Below are positions 45,356 to 56,407 of a stretch of DNA of 64,000 nucleotides, piece by piece (position 1 is the first letter of the stretch; each line of letters opens with the position of its first letter). Made by a program: the position numbers and the translations under genes. The notes under the pieces were generated by a model that searched no databases, was not told where the DNA came from, and saw only the letters and a program-made list of their open reading frames with translations. Source of the stretch: Raphanus sativus (taxonomy: Eukaryota; Streptophyta; Magnoliopsida; Brassicales; Brassicaceae); the NCBI RefSeq assembly GCF_000801105.2, contig NC_079516.1, positions 1,674,001 to 1,738,000 on the forward strand, read 5' to 3'.

Positions 45356-47377
45356 TCAGTAGAATTTAAAAGCAACGAGGCTGATGACAAAGAAGAGAAG
45401 AGACGGTGAGAGGCCGTAAGCGGATGAAGGAGAAGGGGCTGGAGACAACGGTGTCTTAGCTGCCCCAGTCGTCGCTAGACCTGGTGACATGGTTGGTCCA
45501 GTTGTAGCAGGTCCTATTACAACGAAAAAGAAACTCATCAACTTATTATCTTTAGCGTAACTAATGATATGAATATGTGGTTTGATTATTTACCATGATC
45601 AAATACTGGCTGTCAAAACAAAATTGTTGATAATTAACTCAGTCAGGTATATATACACAATGAAACGATTGCAATATTGTATAGGTGAGAATTATTCATT
45701 TAATTTTTATTTTTATAACTAAAATTATTGATTTAATTTTCTTTGCGTTGAAGTGTGACTCTAGGCATGGTACAAGCACACAAAAAGCAAAACTGCTTCC
45801 GGCGCAACAAGTAGACAGATAAATCCCAAGTTGTAAAAATCAGACGACAGTGAAGTTTAGGTGTGTTCTAGTTGACTTTACAATAATTAATGTCTACTGC
45901 TAATGCGTCTTATTCAAGTAAGCACCAATCCGTGACAGACAAGGCTCACTCACGTAGGCTTCACCCGGGTTTGGATTAGGGTTTGCCACACGGTGTGTAC
46001 TAAATTAGTTCAAAAGAAATAGTACAATCTTGTACTACGTACTTCTTAGTAGAATAATTGATTAAATCAAGTTTGGCTTTAAATCTTTAACTAATTAAAA
46101 CAACGTGAATTTTAGAAAAGAAAGAGATAGATTCTTGCTGACCTGTAATATAATTGATGGTCGTGGTGGTCATGAACTGATGCTCTCTCAACCTAAACTC
46201 GGGCGAAGATGGGAAGAAATCAGCAGGACCCATAGCGTAAAGAAGGTTCTCCCGTGGCAGCTCCGCCATCAGCTGGAAACTCATGTAAAGACGCGAAGAC
46301 ACTGACTCGATCATTAACGAACCGTTGAGTATCTTCAGTTCTCCTTGATCAGGTATCACATCACTAGGCGACATCCCTCCGAGCAAGTACTGTTTCGCGT
46401 CTCCACTCTCGCCGTCAGATGTAATCCACCCGACGATTGCGCTGCTTCCTACCATCCGTCCGTTGGCTGAGAATCCGATCGCGATGTAGGCACTGGAATC
46501 CGGGGTTGATAGGATGAAGCTCCATGTGTTTTCCACCGTTTTAGCGTACTGTGCGCGCGAAATTTTAAAATCCATTAATTAAGTAAACGTAAATATGATG
46601 TCAAAAAGAGTAATTAAAGGTCAATATATAAATATTTTATTTGAACAAAATAAAAAATGATGCTATTAAGTGTACATGCAAAATTTAAGAAGTAAAAAGG
46701 GAAATGTTTTTTTTGGTAAATGGATATTCACCTATTTAACGTGCTAAATAATAGTATAGAATTTCAAAATTATAATTCACAAGTTTGTAGAAAACTAGAA
46801 ATTTAATTGATAAATTAGATCTCCAATTATAAATTTAACATGACTGGGGGAGACTAACAAAAGTTATATGACCAAAACAAAATCGTTCAAAACCTATATT
46901 TGATTAATTATAGGGATGTCTACTAGTTATATTTTGATCAACTATACGTCTATCTAAAAAATATAACATGTTACGCAGGAAAAAATCACACGGTCTGTAA
47001 AACAATTAAACAAACAAATAACTGTGTAGTTTTTAACCTATACTTTCATCGTTAGGCAAAGAAAAATGGTCAGCGGAAAAACGAACTTGACTAGATTTTT
47101 TTTGGTTACCATCATATCCAATTTTATGTTAAGTGTAACTCCAAAAACTCTTTCAAATTTTGGAAATGGAGCTTACTCGGAGGATGTAATTCTGGTCTGT
47201 CCAAACTTCGACGCATTGAAGTAGGCTCGCGTCGAGAGCGAGGTCCTGGAGAGGTAGGGTTGAATTGCACGAATCCATAGCTCGCTGCAGGCCATTAACT
47301 ATGGTGGACAGATGTAGAAACTGAATAGCAATTACGCTAAGGATGAAAGAAACGGAGCAAAGTTTCATCTTCGTCAT
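45356..47377 (-). CDS. GPI-type DOMON protein lacking cytochrome b561, cluster copy 2
   Basis: Three exons (47377-47177, 46548-46143, 45513-45356) give 254 residues. Exon 2 is exactly 406 nt, as in copies 1 and 3, and encodes the DOMON domain (WSFILSTPDSSAYIAIGFS, LREHQFMTTTTINYITG). Exon 3 joins in the same phase but codes for a short Pro/Ser/Thr-rich linker (GPATTGPTMSPGLATTG, TPLSPAPSPSSAYG) and a terminal hydrophobic run (LLFFVISLVAFKFY). That resembles a GPI-attachment signal with small residues before it. So the four-histidine b561 module is gone and the layout is that of AIR12. The N-terminal signal peptide is retained. The protein is likely extracellular, bound to the outer plasma membrane (inference). 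Start could instead be 47,368. Confidence 0.82.
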
Positions 47378-47703
47378 CTCTCTGAACGTAAAGGAAAATA
47401 AATGGAATGTTGAGGATGAATACGACGAAAATAACATATATATAGAGTACGAGAGTGTGTGAGAGGAACCAGTTGAAAAAATCAATAAATTGTAAACAAT
47501 TATGCTGTTAGAGTTCGTTTTTGGTTAGAATAAAGATCTATGCTACATTTGAAAATGGGACTAATAAATATTTTCACTTCCTATATCGGGTTAATCTTTC
47601 AAGTTTCAGCTCGTTACTGATTTCGTTTGCCACATTCATTGACTCTGATTAACTGAAATGGAGTTTTCAGACCAAAGCATTAATATATACATATATGTAT
47701 CTA
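47378..47703. other. Upstream region of cluster copy 2
   Basis: Non-coding; includes the likely promoter of copy 2 (TATA-like acatatatatag near 47,432). No gene seen. Confidence 0.45.
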
Positions 47704-48360
47704 TCTATCTTATTAAAACAGAAACATTCTATTGGACTTAACATTTATTTTGTAAGTTTTTAAATTAAATACATATTTATACTTTATATACTTTATAGTT
47801 AAACTTACATTAAATCATTAATGTTTCTTTCTTTATACTACTATCTATGTTTCCAAACAATATATTTATTTCTTTATACTACTATCAATGTTTCCAAACA
47901 ACGTATTTTTTTATACTACTATCAATGTTTCCAAACAATACAATAATTAATTTTAGTTATGTTATATCTATCATTTTCTTTTTAAAATTTTGTAGAAACG
48001 TCATAATTTCATAAATTGTAAAATAATGAACTTTAAAATTTGGAGTATAAGATTACAAATTATGAAATTATTACAATTTAAATCAAATTAGATTACATAT
48101 CGGTCATCCAACAATTCAATCGGTTAATCTCGGGTTTTAGTAATTTTTTTAATATGAATATTTTAAAAACCTAAATTGAATTGTCAGATCTCCGAATTAA
48201 CCGATATAATCACAATCGGGTTGAATTTAAAAACGCTGATTTAAATGCAAAAATATTTTAAATACACACTTTTAAAAATTACCAAAATATTTGTTAAATT
48301 ATTAGTGAAATTTTTCATCGTAAAATATTCCGCGCTTCCAAAGCGCGGATCAAGATCTAG
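47704..48360 (+). mobile_element. Non-autonomous Helitron (657 bp)
   Basis: Starts TCTATCTTATTAAAACAG after an A and ends with a hairpin CCGCGCTT/AAGCGCGG at 48,330-48,348 (3-nt loop), an 8-nt spacer, then CTAG at 48,357-48,360 before a T. The exact 5' base is ambiguous because tatc is repeated there. Non-coding, AT-rich. It shares the terminal hairpin style of the large Helitron. Confidence 0.82.
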
Positions 48361-48793
48361 TTTATTTTTATTTCGGGTTACAATCAGGGGAGGAATGTAG
48401 CAAATGTGACAACATGTGGCACAGCGTATGAGATAACCAAGTTTTCAATCCAATGTGCTAGGTCATTTTCTCAAATTTCTAGAAAATAATAAAAATTAAC
48501 TTTTGTATATGGCAATTACTCCACCTAAGTCTCACCTAGGTTACAATGCAGGGTTGAATATATCAAATGTAACAACATTTGGCACAACATATTAGATAAC
48601 CAAGTTTTAACCAAATGTAAATGGGCATATCCTAAAATTCTTATAAAACTATTTCTTTTTTCCTTTTGCATGGCACTTGCCGCTGCGACTGAAAATAGGT
48701 CTGGGATTTCTCACCGGTGATTAATATTGCGGTGATAAAGGTTGAATTTTTTTACGCTGCCGCTAGAAGTTGGCGACTACGAAACGAATAGGC
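48361..48793. repeat. Diverged tandem duplication of about 160 bp
   Basis: A segment starting ggttacaatcaggg (48,376) reappears as ggttacaatgcaggg (48,539); shared blocks include ggcaca and agataaccaagtttt. No coding sequence. Confidence 0.55.
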
Positions 48794-48985
48794 CTATTGA
48801 AGAGCGATCAAGGTGAATAAGATGAAAGAAACCGAAGAATAAAGATTCATCTTCATTTTCTCTCCCCGGATCTGAAATATGAAAGTAGTGGAGGATCATG
48901 ATTATGACGATGAGAATGAATTATATTATATGATTTGTGTCGTTTTATGACAGAAGGAAGCAGTTGAGAATTCGAATATTTTGTA
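48794..48985 (-). pseudogene. Exon-1 and promoter fragment of a DOMON-b561 copy
   Basis: Minus strand from 48,856 reads MKMNLYSSVSFILFTLIALQ, then a stop, and the upstream sequence to about 48,985 matches the 5' regions of copies 1 and 3. Only the start of exon 1 survives. The rest of the gene is missing. Confidence 0.8.
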
Positions 48986-49234
48986 CTCTCTCCGTTTCTA
49001 AATAGATGATATTTTAGGGAGTTTTTGATGTTTCAAAATAGTTGATGTTTTAGTATACCAATGTACTTTTTAACTTTATCAAAAACTGTATAACCAATGA
49101 TAAAATGTATTCTATTTTGTGATTGGTTGAATAATTTTTAATTTATATTTTAATGATACTTTTTAGATTAAAAAACAAGTTTCTTAATAATCGTGCACAA
49201 TCCTAAAACTTCTTCTATTTTGAAACAGAGGGAG
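48986..49234. mobile_element. Stowaway-like MITE (249 bp)
   Basis: Ends CTCTCTCCGTTTC and inverted GAAACAGAGGGAG, flanked by TA. It sits directly upstream of the exon-1 fragment, in duplicated promoter sequence. Confidence 0.72.
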
Positions 49235-49601
49235 TATTAAAGTTCTGTTGTTTTTTTTATTAGTAAAGTATATCACTCTTTTTTACATATAAGCAAATAG
49301 TATAAGTATGTCTGGTGGGAAGCAAGTTTCAGTAATTTGTCTCCCTCTGGTCGTTGCTTAAAATGTGGGAAAAATCTCTAGTAATATAAAATGTGAACAG
49401 CGAAGGTGGTTCATACTTGCTCGGTGCCTCGGTCGTGAAAATACTCTAGTATATAAAATAATGAGAATACAAAACCCAGAAATACATTCTTGAGATGGCA
49501 AATGTACTAGAAAGTATAAAGTGGAAAACACATCATTCCAAGTGTTGAGTCAATCAATGTTCAATAAATACATCACACTCTCCTTTTATAGATAGTAAAT
49601 A
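49235..49601. other. Spacer and 3' UTR of cluster copy 3
   Basis: Part resembles the upstream sequence of the other copies (aagtttc...tcgttgcttaaaatgtggg). No gene. Confidence 0.45.
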
Positions 49602-51962
49602 TCATGCTGGAAAATCAAAAAATTCTTTGTTGTTCAAGAAGTTTCTAACTTCTTGAACAATAGCAACCAAAGCCAAGACACCAACCGCAGAACCGTAACC
49701 GACATTCCAGGAAGTGCCAGCTTTACCGAGATGAATACCATAGAAGATGTTAAAAATGGTGAGTATTATCATAACTCTTCCTATGTTGTGATGATACCAG
49801 TTCCAATATTTCCTGTATTTCGATTCTTTGTCCGGTTGAGCAAGCAACGCTAGGACCTGCAATGCCGATAAACAAAACAGATTTTTATGTTGATTGGGTG
49901 TTATTTTGGTAGTTTATTCGAATTTTGAGTGATAAAAAAAGATGAACCTGGAGAACGCCCATGACAACATTGACAAGTATTGTTATCCCAAGGGCTTTGT
50001 GCGTGGAAACATTATTGGCGTTGGTTTGGTTTTCGAGAAACAAACCGCAAATGATGCCAATTAAACCTAGGAGAAAGCCGGTGATTTGGATAGCGATGTG
50101 ACAATATAAAATAAGGTCAGAAAGGTCGACCATAAACAAGGAGGGGGTGGTTTTGTGCAATTTCCACTTTCGTGCCACTATGGCACCGATGATGATTAGT
50201 ATTCCCCAGCCAAACATGTTCATTAGACCGTGTACCTTCCTTAGCATAGAGTGTCGCGAACGCTTAACCACACTTCGCGAACCTTTTTTAAATTCATCAA
50301 TGAAACAGAAAATAAAAGCATTATTCTATGAAATAAGAACATATGAAATTCTAGAGTATGTCACACTATCATTTGCTGCAGCATGATTTTTGTTTCTAAA
50401 ATTTTTTGCCACTAGAGATAATAGGATAATCTATGATATAAGAATACATGATAAAGACAAAGGAAACAAGACCATCGGCTCTATGGGATAGTGTTCGATA
50501 TCTTCATGATCAAGACAAAGGAAACAAGACCATCGGCTCTATGGGATAATGTTCGATATCTTCTACTTCAGTTCTCTGTTTGAAACAATTTCCTTTATCT
50601 TTATTCCTAGCTTAGCAAACTCAGAGGCTGACTTGGTGGCAAAGTCAGCTTTGGCTGTTGTAAACAATATCTCCGGTGATGGAGAATAACTTCTGGCTTA
50701 ATTTTAATATTTTGAGAACAAGAACCCTCCTTGGGTTGCTCTCAGAACAACACTACAAACGTGTACCAGTTCCAATTATTCATCATCACAACAGTGGTTA
50801 TTTATTGACGTCAGATATATGTGTCTTTTAAAAATAAAATATTTGTTTAATTCATAATATGATGTTGTGAGAAGGCAACAATACCAAATTAGCATTTGTT
50901 TACAATACTCGTGACCACTTACCAGACTGTCTCATAAAGATGGCGGTGATCATTAACCAGTCAAATTATGGATTAATTAAATATTGACTTTAACTATAAT
51001 TAGTCAGATAAACTAAACTAAACCATACTAGTTGGATTTTAAAAAAGGGAGATGTCTCTTGCTTACCTGTAATAAAATTGATGGTCGTGGTGGTCATGGA
51101 TTGGTGCTCCCTCAACCTAAACCCCGGCGAAGATGGGAAGAATCCGGCAGGTCCCTTAGCGTAAAGAATGCTCTGCCGCGGCAGCTCCGTCGTCAACTGA
51201 AAACTCATGTAAAGACGTGACGACACTGACTCGATCTTTAAAGAACCGTTGACGATCACTAGATCTCCTTGGTCAGGCATCACTTCACCGGGCGACTGTC
51301 CTCCGAGAAAGTATTGTTTCGCCTGTCCTACTCCACCGCCAGGAGGTAACCACCCGACAATGGCGCTGGATCCGATCATTTGACCGTTGGTGGAGAATCC
51401 AATCCCGATAAAGACGCTGGAGTCAGGTGCCGATAAGATGAAGCTCCATGTGTTCTCCACCGTTCTAGCATACTGTACAATAGAATTTACAAAAAAAAAG
51501 CTATTTCAAAATGATACATATTTTAAATATTCATTACATTCAAGTAATAATTGTAAATTATAAACTTTAAAAAATTGTGATTGGTTAAAAATTGTGTACA
51601 CTAGTTAACAAAAACAAGGCATTATAATCAAAATTAAAAATGTTTTTGATATGTATAAAAACTTTTAAACATAAATGTTTCGAAACGGAGGGAAAAAATA
51701 ATTTTTAAAGAAAACATATACTTAATAGTATGATCTTTTAAAAAGGTATTGGGACAAGGAGAAGTGGACTTACACGGAGGATGTAGTTCTGGGGAGTCCA
51801 AGCTTCGACGCATTTAAGGAGGCTTGAGTTGAAGGTGAGGTCGTTGAGTGGTAGCGTTGAACTGCAGGTTTCCGTAGCTTGTTGAATGGTGAGAGGTAGA
51901 CATTGAAGAGCGATCAAGGTGAATAGGATGAAGGAAACGGAAGAATAAAGATTCATCTCCAT
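49602..51962 (-). CDS. DOMON + cytochrome b561 protein, cluster copy 3
   Basis: Four exons (51962-51774, 51472-51067, 50282-49948, 49856-49602) give about 394 residues. The signal peptide, DOMON (exon 2 again 406 nt) and b561 helices are as in copy 1, including HGLMNM, CHIAIQ, STHKALG and WYHHNIGR. Exon 3 is 42 nt longer than in copy 1, adding 14 residues in the loop KWKLHKTTPSLFMVDLSDL between the first two helices. The C-terminus is extended (NNKEFFDFPA). The frame is open, so the copy is probably functional. Intron 2 holds a LINE RNase H fragment, and the 5' leader is interrupted by another LINE piece (52,010-52,614). Confidence 0.87.
50455..50689 (+). mobile_element. LINE RNase H-domain fragment in intron 2 of copy 3
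   Basis: Plus-strand frame encodes HRLYGIMFDIFYFSSLFET and then SLANSEADLVAKSALAVVNN followed by a stop at 50,687-50,689. This is the C-terminal RNase H (RVT_3) signature of plant non-LTR elements. Its left part includes a direct duplication of about 55 bp (gaccatcggctctatgggat twice). Confidence 0.7.
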
Positions 51963-52009
51963 TTTCTCTCCCTCTATCTGAAAGATGAAAGTAGTGTAGG
52001 ATCATGATG

Positions 52010-52614
52010 GCGCCATCACGGTAATGCTGGAGCTAAAAGCCTTTGTCGTAATTCAGCTTTTGTTAATGCCTTAGAAGTCCTCGTCAAGCTCCATTATATT
52101 GTCATTGTCGTGAATGTGGCCACCTTATCATTATTGGATTCACCTAGTCCATGCTTTCAAGCCTCAACCGTCTCACTGTCCTTCTCAGCAAACATTATGC
52201 TCGCCGAAGATTCGGTAAGCTTAAGTGGTTTCAAAGCGGTTCATATATGTTTCAGTGCCAAATCAAGTCAAATAGGGCTTTATATCCTTATTCCAGAGGC
52301 CATCATGTTTCGATCGGTACTCTACAAGGCGCTAACCTTGGAGTTTTCTACACTCAAGGTTCTCTCCGACAGATTAACGCTCATGAGAGCTATCACCGGT
52401 AATCTCCAGTCAAAAGAAATCATCGGAACTGTGAAAGACATCCGTTCGATCTCCTCTGGTTTTGCAACAATTTCCTTTTATCATGTTTATGTTTTCCGCA
52501 AAAAGCTTTTCAAACTCATTTCCCTTTGTAACGGACATCATGATTTGGGCCATCGTTTTGGGCTCATTTTTTCTTCTTAGTTTTCTAATGAAATATTCAG
52601 TGACAAAAAAAAAA
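52010..52614 (+). mobile_element. 5'-truncated LINE insertion with 16-bp target-site duplication
   Basis: Flanked by GTGTAGGATCATGATG at 51,994-52,009 and 52,615-52,630, and ending in a poly(A) run. A plus-strand frame (about 52,110-52,580) encodes an RNase H-like segment (LKVLSDRLTLMRAITGN, KEIIGTVKDIRSISSGFATI) typical of LINE C-termini. It sits 48 bp upstream of the start codon of copy 3 in the opposite orientation and therefore splits that gene's leader or promoter. Confidence 0.87.
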
Positions 52615-52630
52615 GTGTAGGATCATGATG

Positions 52631-53403
52631 ATGAGGAAGACAATTATATACAGTATGTGTAGATTTATGATAGATAGTGTCTGGAGAAGGAAACAGTTGC
52701 ATTAAACAACGACCAAGTGAGTCGTGCTAAATACAAATTGAATCTGATTATAACTCAGATAAACTATCTAAAATTTTAAGAATGTGTTTAAATCTATATT
52801 GGCTATTAGCAAACCATTTTCCCATAGAATAAATAACTCTTTTTACATTTAAGAAACTCGTTAAAAATAGTGTCTTGGGAAGCAAGTTTCATATCTCTTT
52901 CCCTTTCGTTGCTTAAAATGTGGGAAGTTACCTTTACACAAATTTGTATCATTTCAAGACAAAAATGAAATATTTCTTCATATAACTTTCATGCTTTTTA
53001 GTTTGTTATGAATCCTATCCCTTTCACTATTTATCTCGGATTAACTTTTCATGTATCAACTCGCTACTGACTGTGTCTGCTACATGGGTTTATTGATTAT
53101 GTATTGGTTCACAAGTGTTGTAGTTCCGCAAATTTTCTCCATAATTAGGCGCACACACACACACACGAGATGTGTATATTACTTGAAATAATTAATAAAA
53201 GTAAATATCACTCGAAACAATCACAATGTACCACTAACAGAAACAAAGAAATTACAATGTACACAGAAGGCTTCGATCTTACACAACAATGCAATGACCA
53301 AGTAAATGTGTTTTTTTTTTCCTTTCACCATAAATCGACAAATGCATAAATCAAACCACATGAAGATTAATATGAGAGATAGGAAATTAAAGGATCAAAC
53401 AAA
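52631..53403. other. Displaced promoter of copy 3 and 3' region of the pseudogene
   Basis: Sequence resembles the upstream DNA of copy 1 (atgatgatgaggaagacaattatatacag). A CA microsatellite is near 53,152-53,166. No gene. Confidence 0.45.
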
Positions 53404-53769
53404 TCAGTGTAATTTGAGAACTGTGAGGCTAATGCCAAAGAAAATAAGAGACGGTGAGAGGCCGTAGGCGGATGAATGAGAAGGTCCGGACGGTGGTATC
53501 TGAATATGTCAGTTGTCCCTGGTCCTGGAGACATGGTTGGTGCAACAGGTCCTTTTCCTACGAAGAGACAAAAAAAACTCATCAACTTATCTTCCCCAAT
53601 GATGTGAATTATTGAGATAATCATGTGATTGATTATTCCCATGATCAAATATCAGCTGTAAATAATTGACTCAATCAGGTATCTAGTCAAAATAAAATTA
53701 TTACAATATTGCATAGAGGAGAATTATTCATTTAATTGTCTCTTCATTGAAGTATGACTAGGTATGTTA

Positions 53770-53800
<31 letters not shown>

Positions 53801-54260
53801 GAAACATGGTATGTTATAGCTTATAAGCACAAAATAAATGCTTTCGGCAACAAGTGGACAGAGGAATCCCAAGTTGTGAGAATCAGATGACAGTGAAGTT
53901 TAGTTGTGTTCTAATTGACTTAAAATAATTAATCTGTAAATGTTAATGAGTCTTATTCGAGTTAACACCAATCCGTGACAGACCAGGCTCACTCACGTAG
54001 TGTTCACACGATTTGGATTAAGGTTTGCCACAGAATAATAGTATATAGTCTTGTAATTAATTAAAGTTCGACTTTAAGTCTTTAACTAATTAGAACAAAG
54101 TCATTTTTTAGAAAGAAATAAAGATTCTTGCTTACCTGTAATATAATTGATGGTCTCCTGGTGGTCACGAACTGGCCCTTCTGATCATCCGGCCGTTGGT
54201 CGAAAATCTGATACCGAAGTAGACACCGAAACTCCATGTGCTATCCACCGTTTTAGCAGA
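53404..54260 (-). pseudogene. Pseudogene of the GPI-type DOMON copy
   Basis: An exon-2 relic (54,260-54,136) is 125 nt instead of 406 because of a 281-bp internal deletion. It still begins SAKTVDSTWSFGVYFG and then hits a stop. An exon-3 relic (about 53,557-53,404) matches copy 2 (GPVAPTMSPGPGTT, then SSAYGLSPSLIFFGISL), but a frameshift lies between the two parts. No exon 1 was found. It is therefore dead, and it shows that the b561-less gene form was duplicated before decay. Confidence 0.85.
53761..53822 (-). mobile_element. Tail-only retrotransposition scar
   Basis: The 15-bp repeat ggtatgttatagctt (53,761-53,775 and 53,808-53,822) flanks 25 T plus gaaacat. On the minus strand: ATGTTTC plus a long poly(A). 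The perfect repeat and long tail suggest a recent insertion. The homologous intron of copy 2 lacks it. Confidence 0.72.
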
Positions 54261-54307
54261 CTGCGCGCGAGATTTAAAAAATCTGTTAAGTTAGTAAACG
54301 TCATATA

Positions 54308-54536
54308 TTCCCTCTGTTTCATTATAAGTGTCGTTTTAGACTTGTGCACACGGATTAAGAAAACATTTAATTTTGCATATTTTCAATATAAAAACATCAT
54401 TACCGATACAATTCAACCGATAGAAAAATAGAATGGAGAATAAAGTTAATAAATTTTGCATTGAAACTCTAAAACGCCACTTATTTTGCAACGAAAAAAA
54501 TTCTCTAAAACGACACTTAATATGAAATGGAGGGAG
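54308..54536. mobile_element. Stowaway-like MITE (229 bp)
   Basis: Starts TTCCCTCTGTTTC and ends GAAATGGAGGGAG, flanked by TA. Close relative of the element at 34,080-34,307, including inner cattataagtgtc. Confidence 0.8.
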
Positions 54537-54745
54537 TATAATATTTTTTTGAAAATGACAAATTCAAAAACGAGGCTGTTAAGAATACATGCATGCAGAA
54601 TTTAAGATAAAATTTTGAGAGTGATTTCATTGCATGTATTTAAAAGCTTCGTTAATGGATATACACATCTCTGACTTTTTTTGACTTCTCTGATTAAAAA
54701 AAATAGAAATTCAGTTGATAAATAAGTATCTCCAAAATAAAAATA

Positions 54746-55447
54746 TCTATACTATTAAAGTACAAGCACATTTGAATTTTTACTCTTTTTACCTCTACTA
54801 AGGAGCATTTCCTTTGTATTCATTAAGGGTATTCTGGACGTTTTACGCCAGTTTCTTTTTAATTATTTTTTGGTTTGTCATTAATCACCGGTTTCCTAAT
54901 TTAATTTCAGTTTGTGATTATTTCTCTGTTTGATACTGCATCGATTATCTATATTATTAAAGTACAAGCACATTTGGATTTTTACTCTTTTTACCCCTAC
55001 TAAGGAGTCTTCCTTTGTATTCATTAAGGGTATTCTGGACGTTTTATGCCAGTTTCTTCTTAATTATTTTTTGGTTTGTCATTAATCACCGGTTTTCTAA
55101 TTTAATTTCGGTATGCGATTATTTCTCTGTTTGATACTGTATCGATTATTTCCATGTTTGATACTGTCATTAACCACCGGTTTTCTAATTCTAAAATTAT
55201 TAATTTTGAGAACAATATTATCATTTAAAACGATTTTGAAAAATATAAATATATTTTAAACAAATTTCCAACTTATTATCACCGAATTTGTCTTATCATT
55301 AGAAAAAAATCACAATATTAAAAATACCGGATTACCAACCGGTAATTCGTTCAACCGCAGGTACGAGTCGGGTTATATAAATGCATATATATATAAAAAT
55401 TTTACCAAACATAAACCCGCGCTTTGAAAGCGCGGATCAAAATCTAG
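54746..55447 (+). mobile_element. Non-autonomous Helitron with a duplicated 5' end (702 bp)
   Basis: 3' end: hairpin CCGCGCTTT/AAAGCGCGG at 55,417-55,435, 8-nt spacer, CTAG at 55,444-55,447, then T. The 5' end is TCTATACTATTAAAGTAC at 54,746 after A. A second near-identical 5' end (TCTATATTATTAAAGTAC) starts 202 bp inside at 54,948 and the following 180 bp are repeated. Non-coding. Confidence 0.83.
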
Positions 55448-55493
55448 TAACATGATTAATGAGACTAACAGCGCGTCCAACAACACGTTCTAA

Positions 55494-55635
55494 ATGAGCC
55501 TAATAATACTTGTTTCGGCCCACATATGCCTTTTTGTTGACATAAAATGGGCCGAATAATACTTGTTTCGGCCCAGATATGCATTTAAGTGTTTTCAGCC
55601 CAAATATGCCTTATTAAGTTCGATTTATTTAGCTG
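55494..55635 (+). promoter_or_regulatory. SmD1 promoter with repeated site II (TGGGCC/GGCCCA) elements
   Basis: GGCCCA at 55,518-55,523, TGGGCC at 55,548-55,553, GGCCCA at 55,570-55,575 and AGCCCA near 55,597 lie in a short repeated unit (tacttgtttcggccca). TGGGCC/GGCCCA site II motifs are TCP-type elements common in promoters of plant ribosomal and housekeeping genes. Functional role is inferred. Confidence 0.6.
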
Positions 55636-55758
55636 ATGGATTCCAAAATCGAAGCCGGATCCGTGCCCGCCGCTAAAGAGCTAACCACTTCGAGGTACAG
55701 TCTCCACTGCCAAAGAAGGGTTCTAGGGTTTCGCAGCTCCTTCTTCGCAATCCCAAAG

Positions 55759-56407
55759 ATGAAGCTCGTCAGGTACTTTTTCAATTCTCGTAATGGAATC
55801 CATCTTATTAACACAAATCTAGTTAGTTAGCTCCGGTTATGGATTTTTAAGTCTCGTTCTTGAGCTGATTTGAATTGTATAATTGGATCTCGAGTTAGGT
55901 TTTTGATGAAGTTGAACAATGAAACTGTGTCGATCGAGCTGAAGAACGGGACTGTGGTCCATGGAACCATCACTGGTAAAGTTCTATTTAGCTTTAGATT
56001 TATTCGCCACAAGTTTTGTTAAGCTTTTGGTGATTTTGTGTGTGTTTTAGGTGTTGATGTGAGCATGAACACTCACTTGAAGACGGTTAAAATGACTCTC
56101 AAGGGGAAGAACCCAGTGACGATGGACCATCTGAGCTTGAGGGGTAACAACATCCGCTACTACATTCTTCCTGATAGCTTGAACCTCGAGACTTTGCTTG
56201 TTGAAGACACTCCTCGACTTAAACCTAAGAAGCCTGTTGCTGGTAAATGATGATTGATTGATCTCTTCGTTTGTATAATAGCCATAAGACTGCTTTTATC
56301 AATTATCAACTCTTTTGTTTCTTTTGTATGTAGGGAAGCCTGTTGGGAGAGGTCGTGGACGTGGTGGTCGTGGCCGTGGTGGTGCTGGTCGTGGCAGAGG
56401 TCGTTAA
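55759..56407 (+). CDS. SMD1A: Small nuclear ribonucleoprotein SmD1
   Basis: Four exons (55759-55772, 55899-55975, 56051-56242, 56334-56407) give 118 residues. Sm motif 1 ([26 protein letters not shown]) and Sm motif 2 ([14 protein letters not shown]) are intact. The tail [20 protein letters not shown] is the Arg-Gly region that is symmetrically dimethylated in SmD1. SmD1 is part of the heptameric Sm ring on U1, U2, U4 and U5 snRNAs and is needed for splicing. In Arabidopsis SmD1 also supports gene silencing. The orthologue by position is AT3G07590. The last intron separates the Sm core from the RG tail. An in-frame upstream ATG at 55,636 could add 41 residues (see findings). Confidence 0.94.

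Noticed and set aside
45580..45620. 16-bp microexon in intron 2 of the GPI-type DOMON gene
   Set aside because: Inclusion would create an immediate stop in the required phase.
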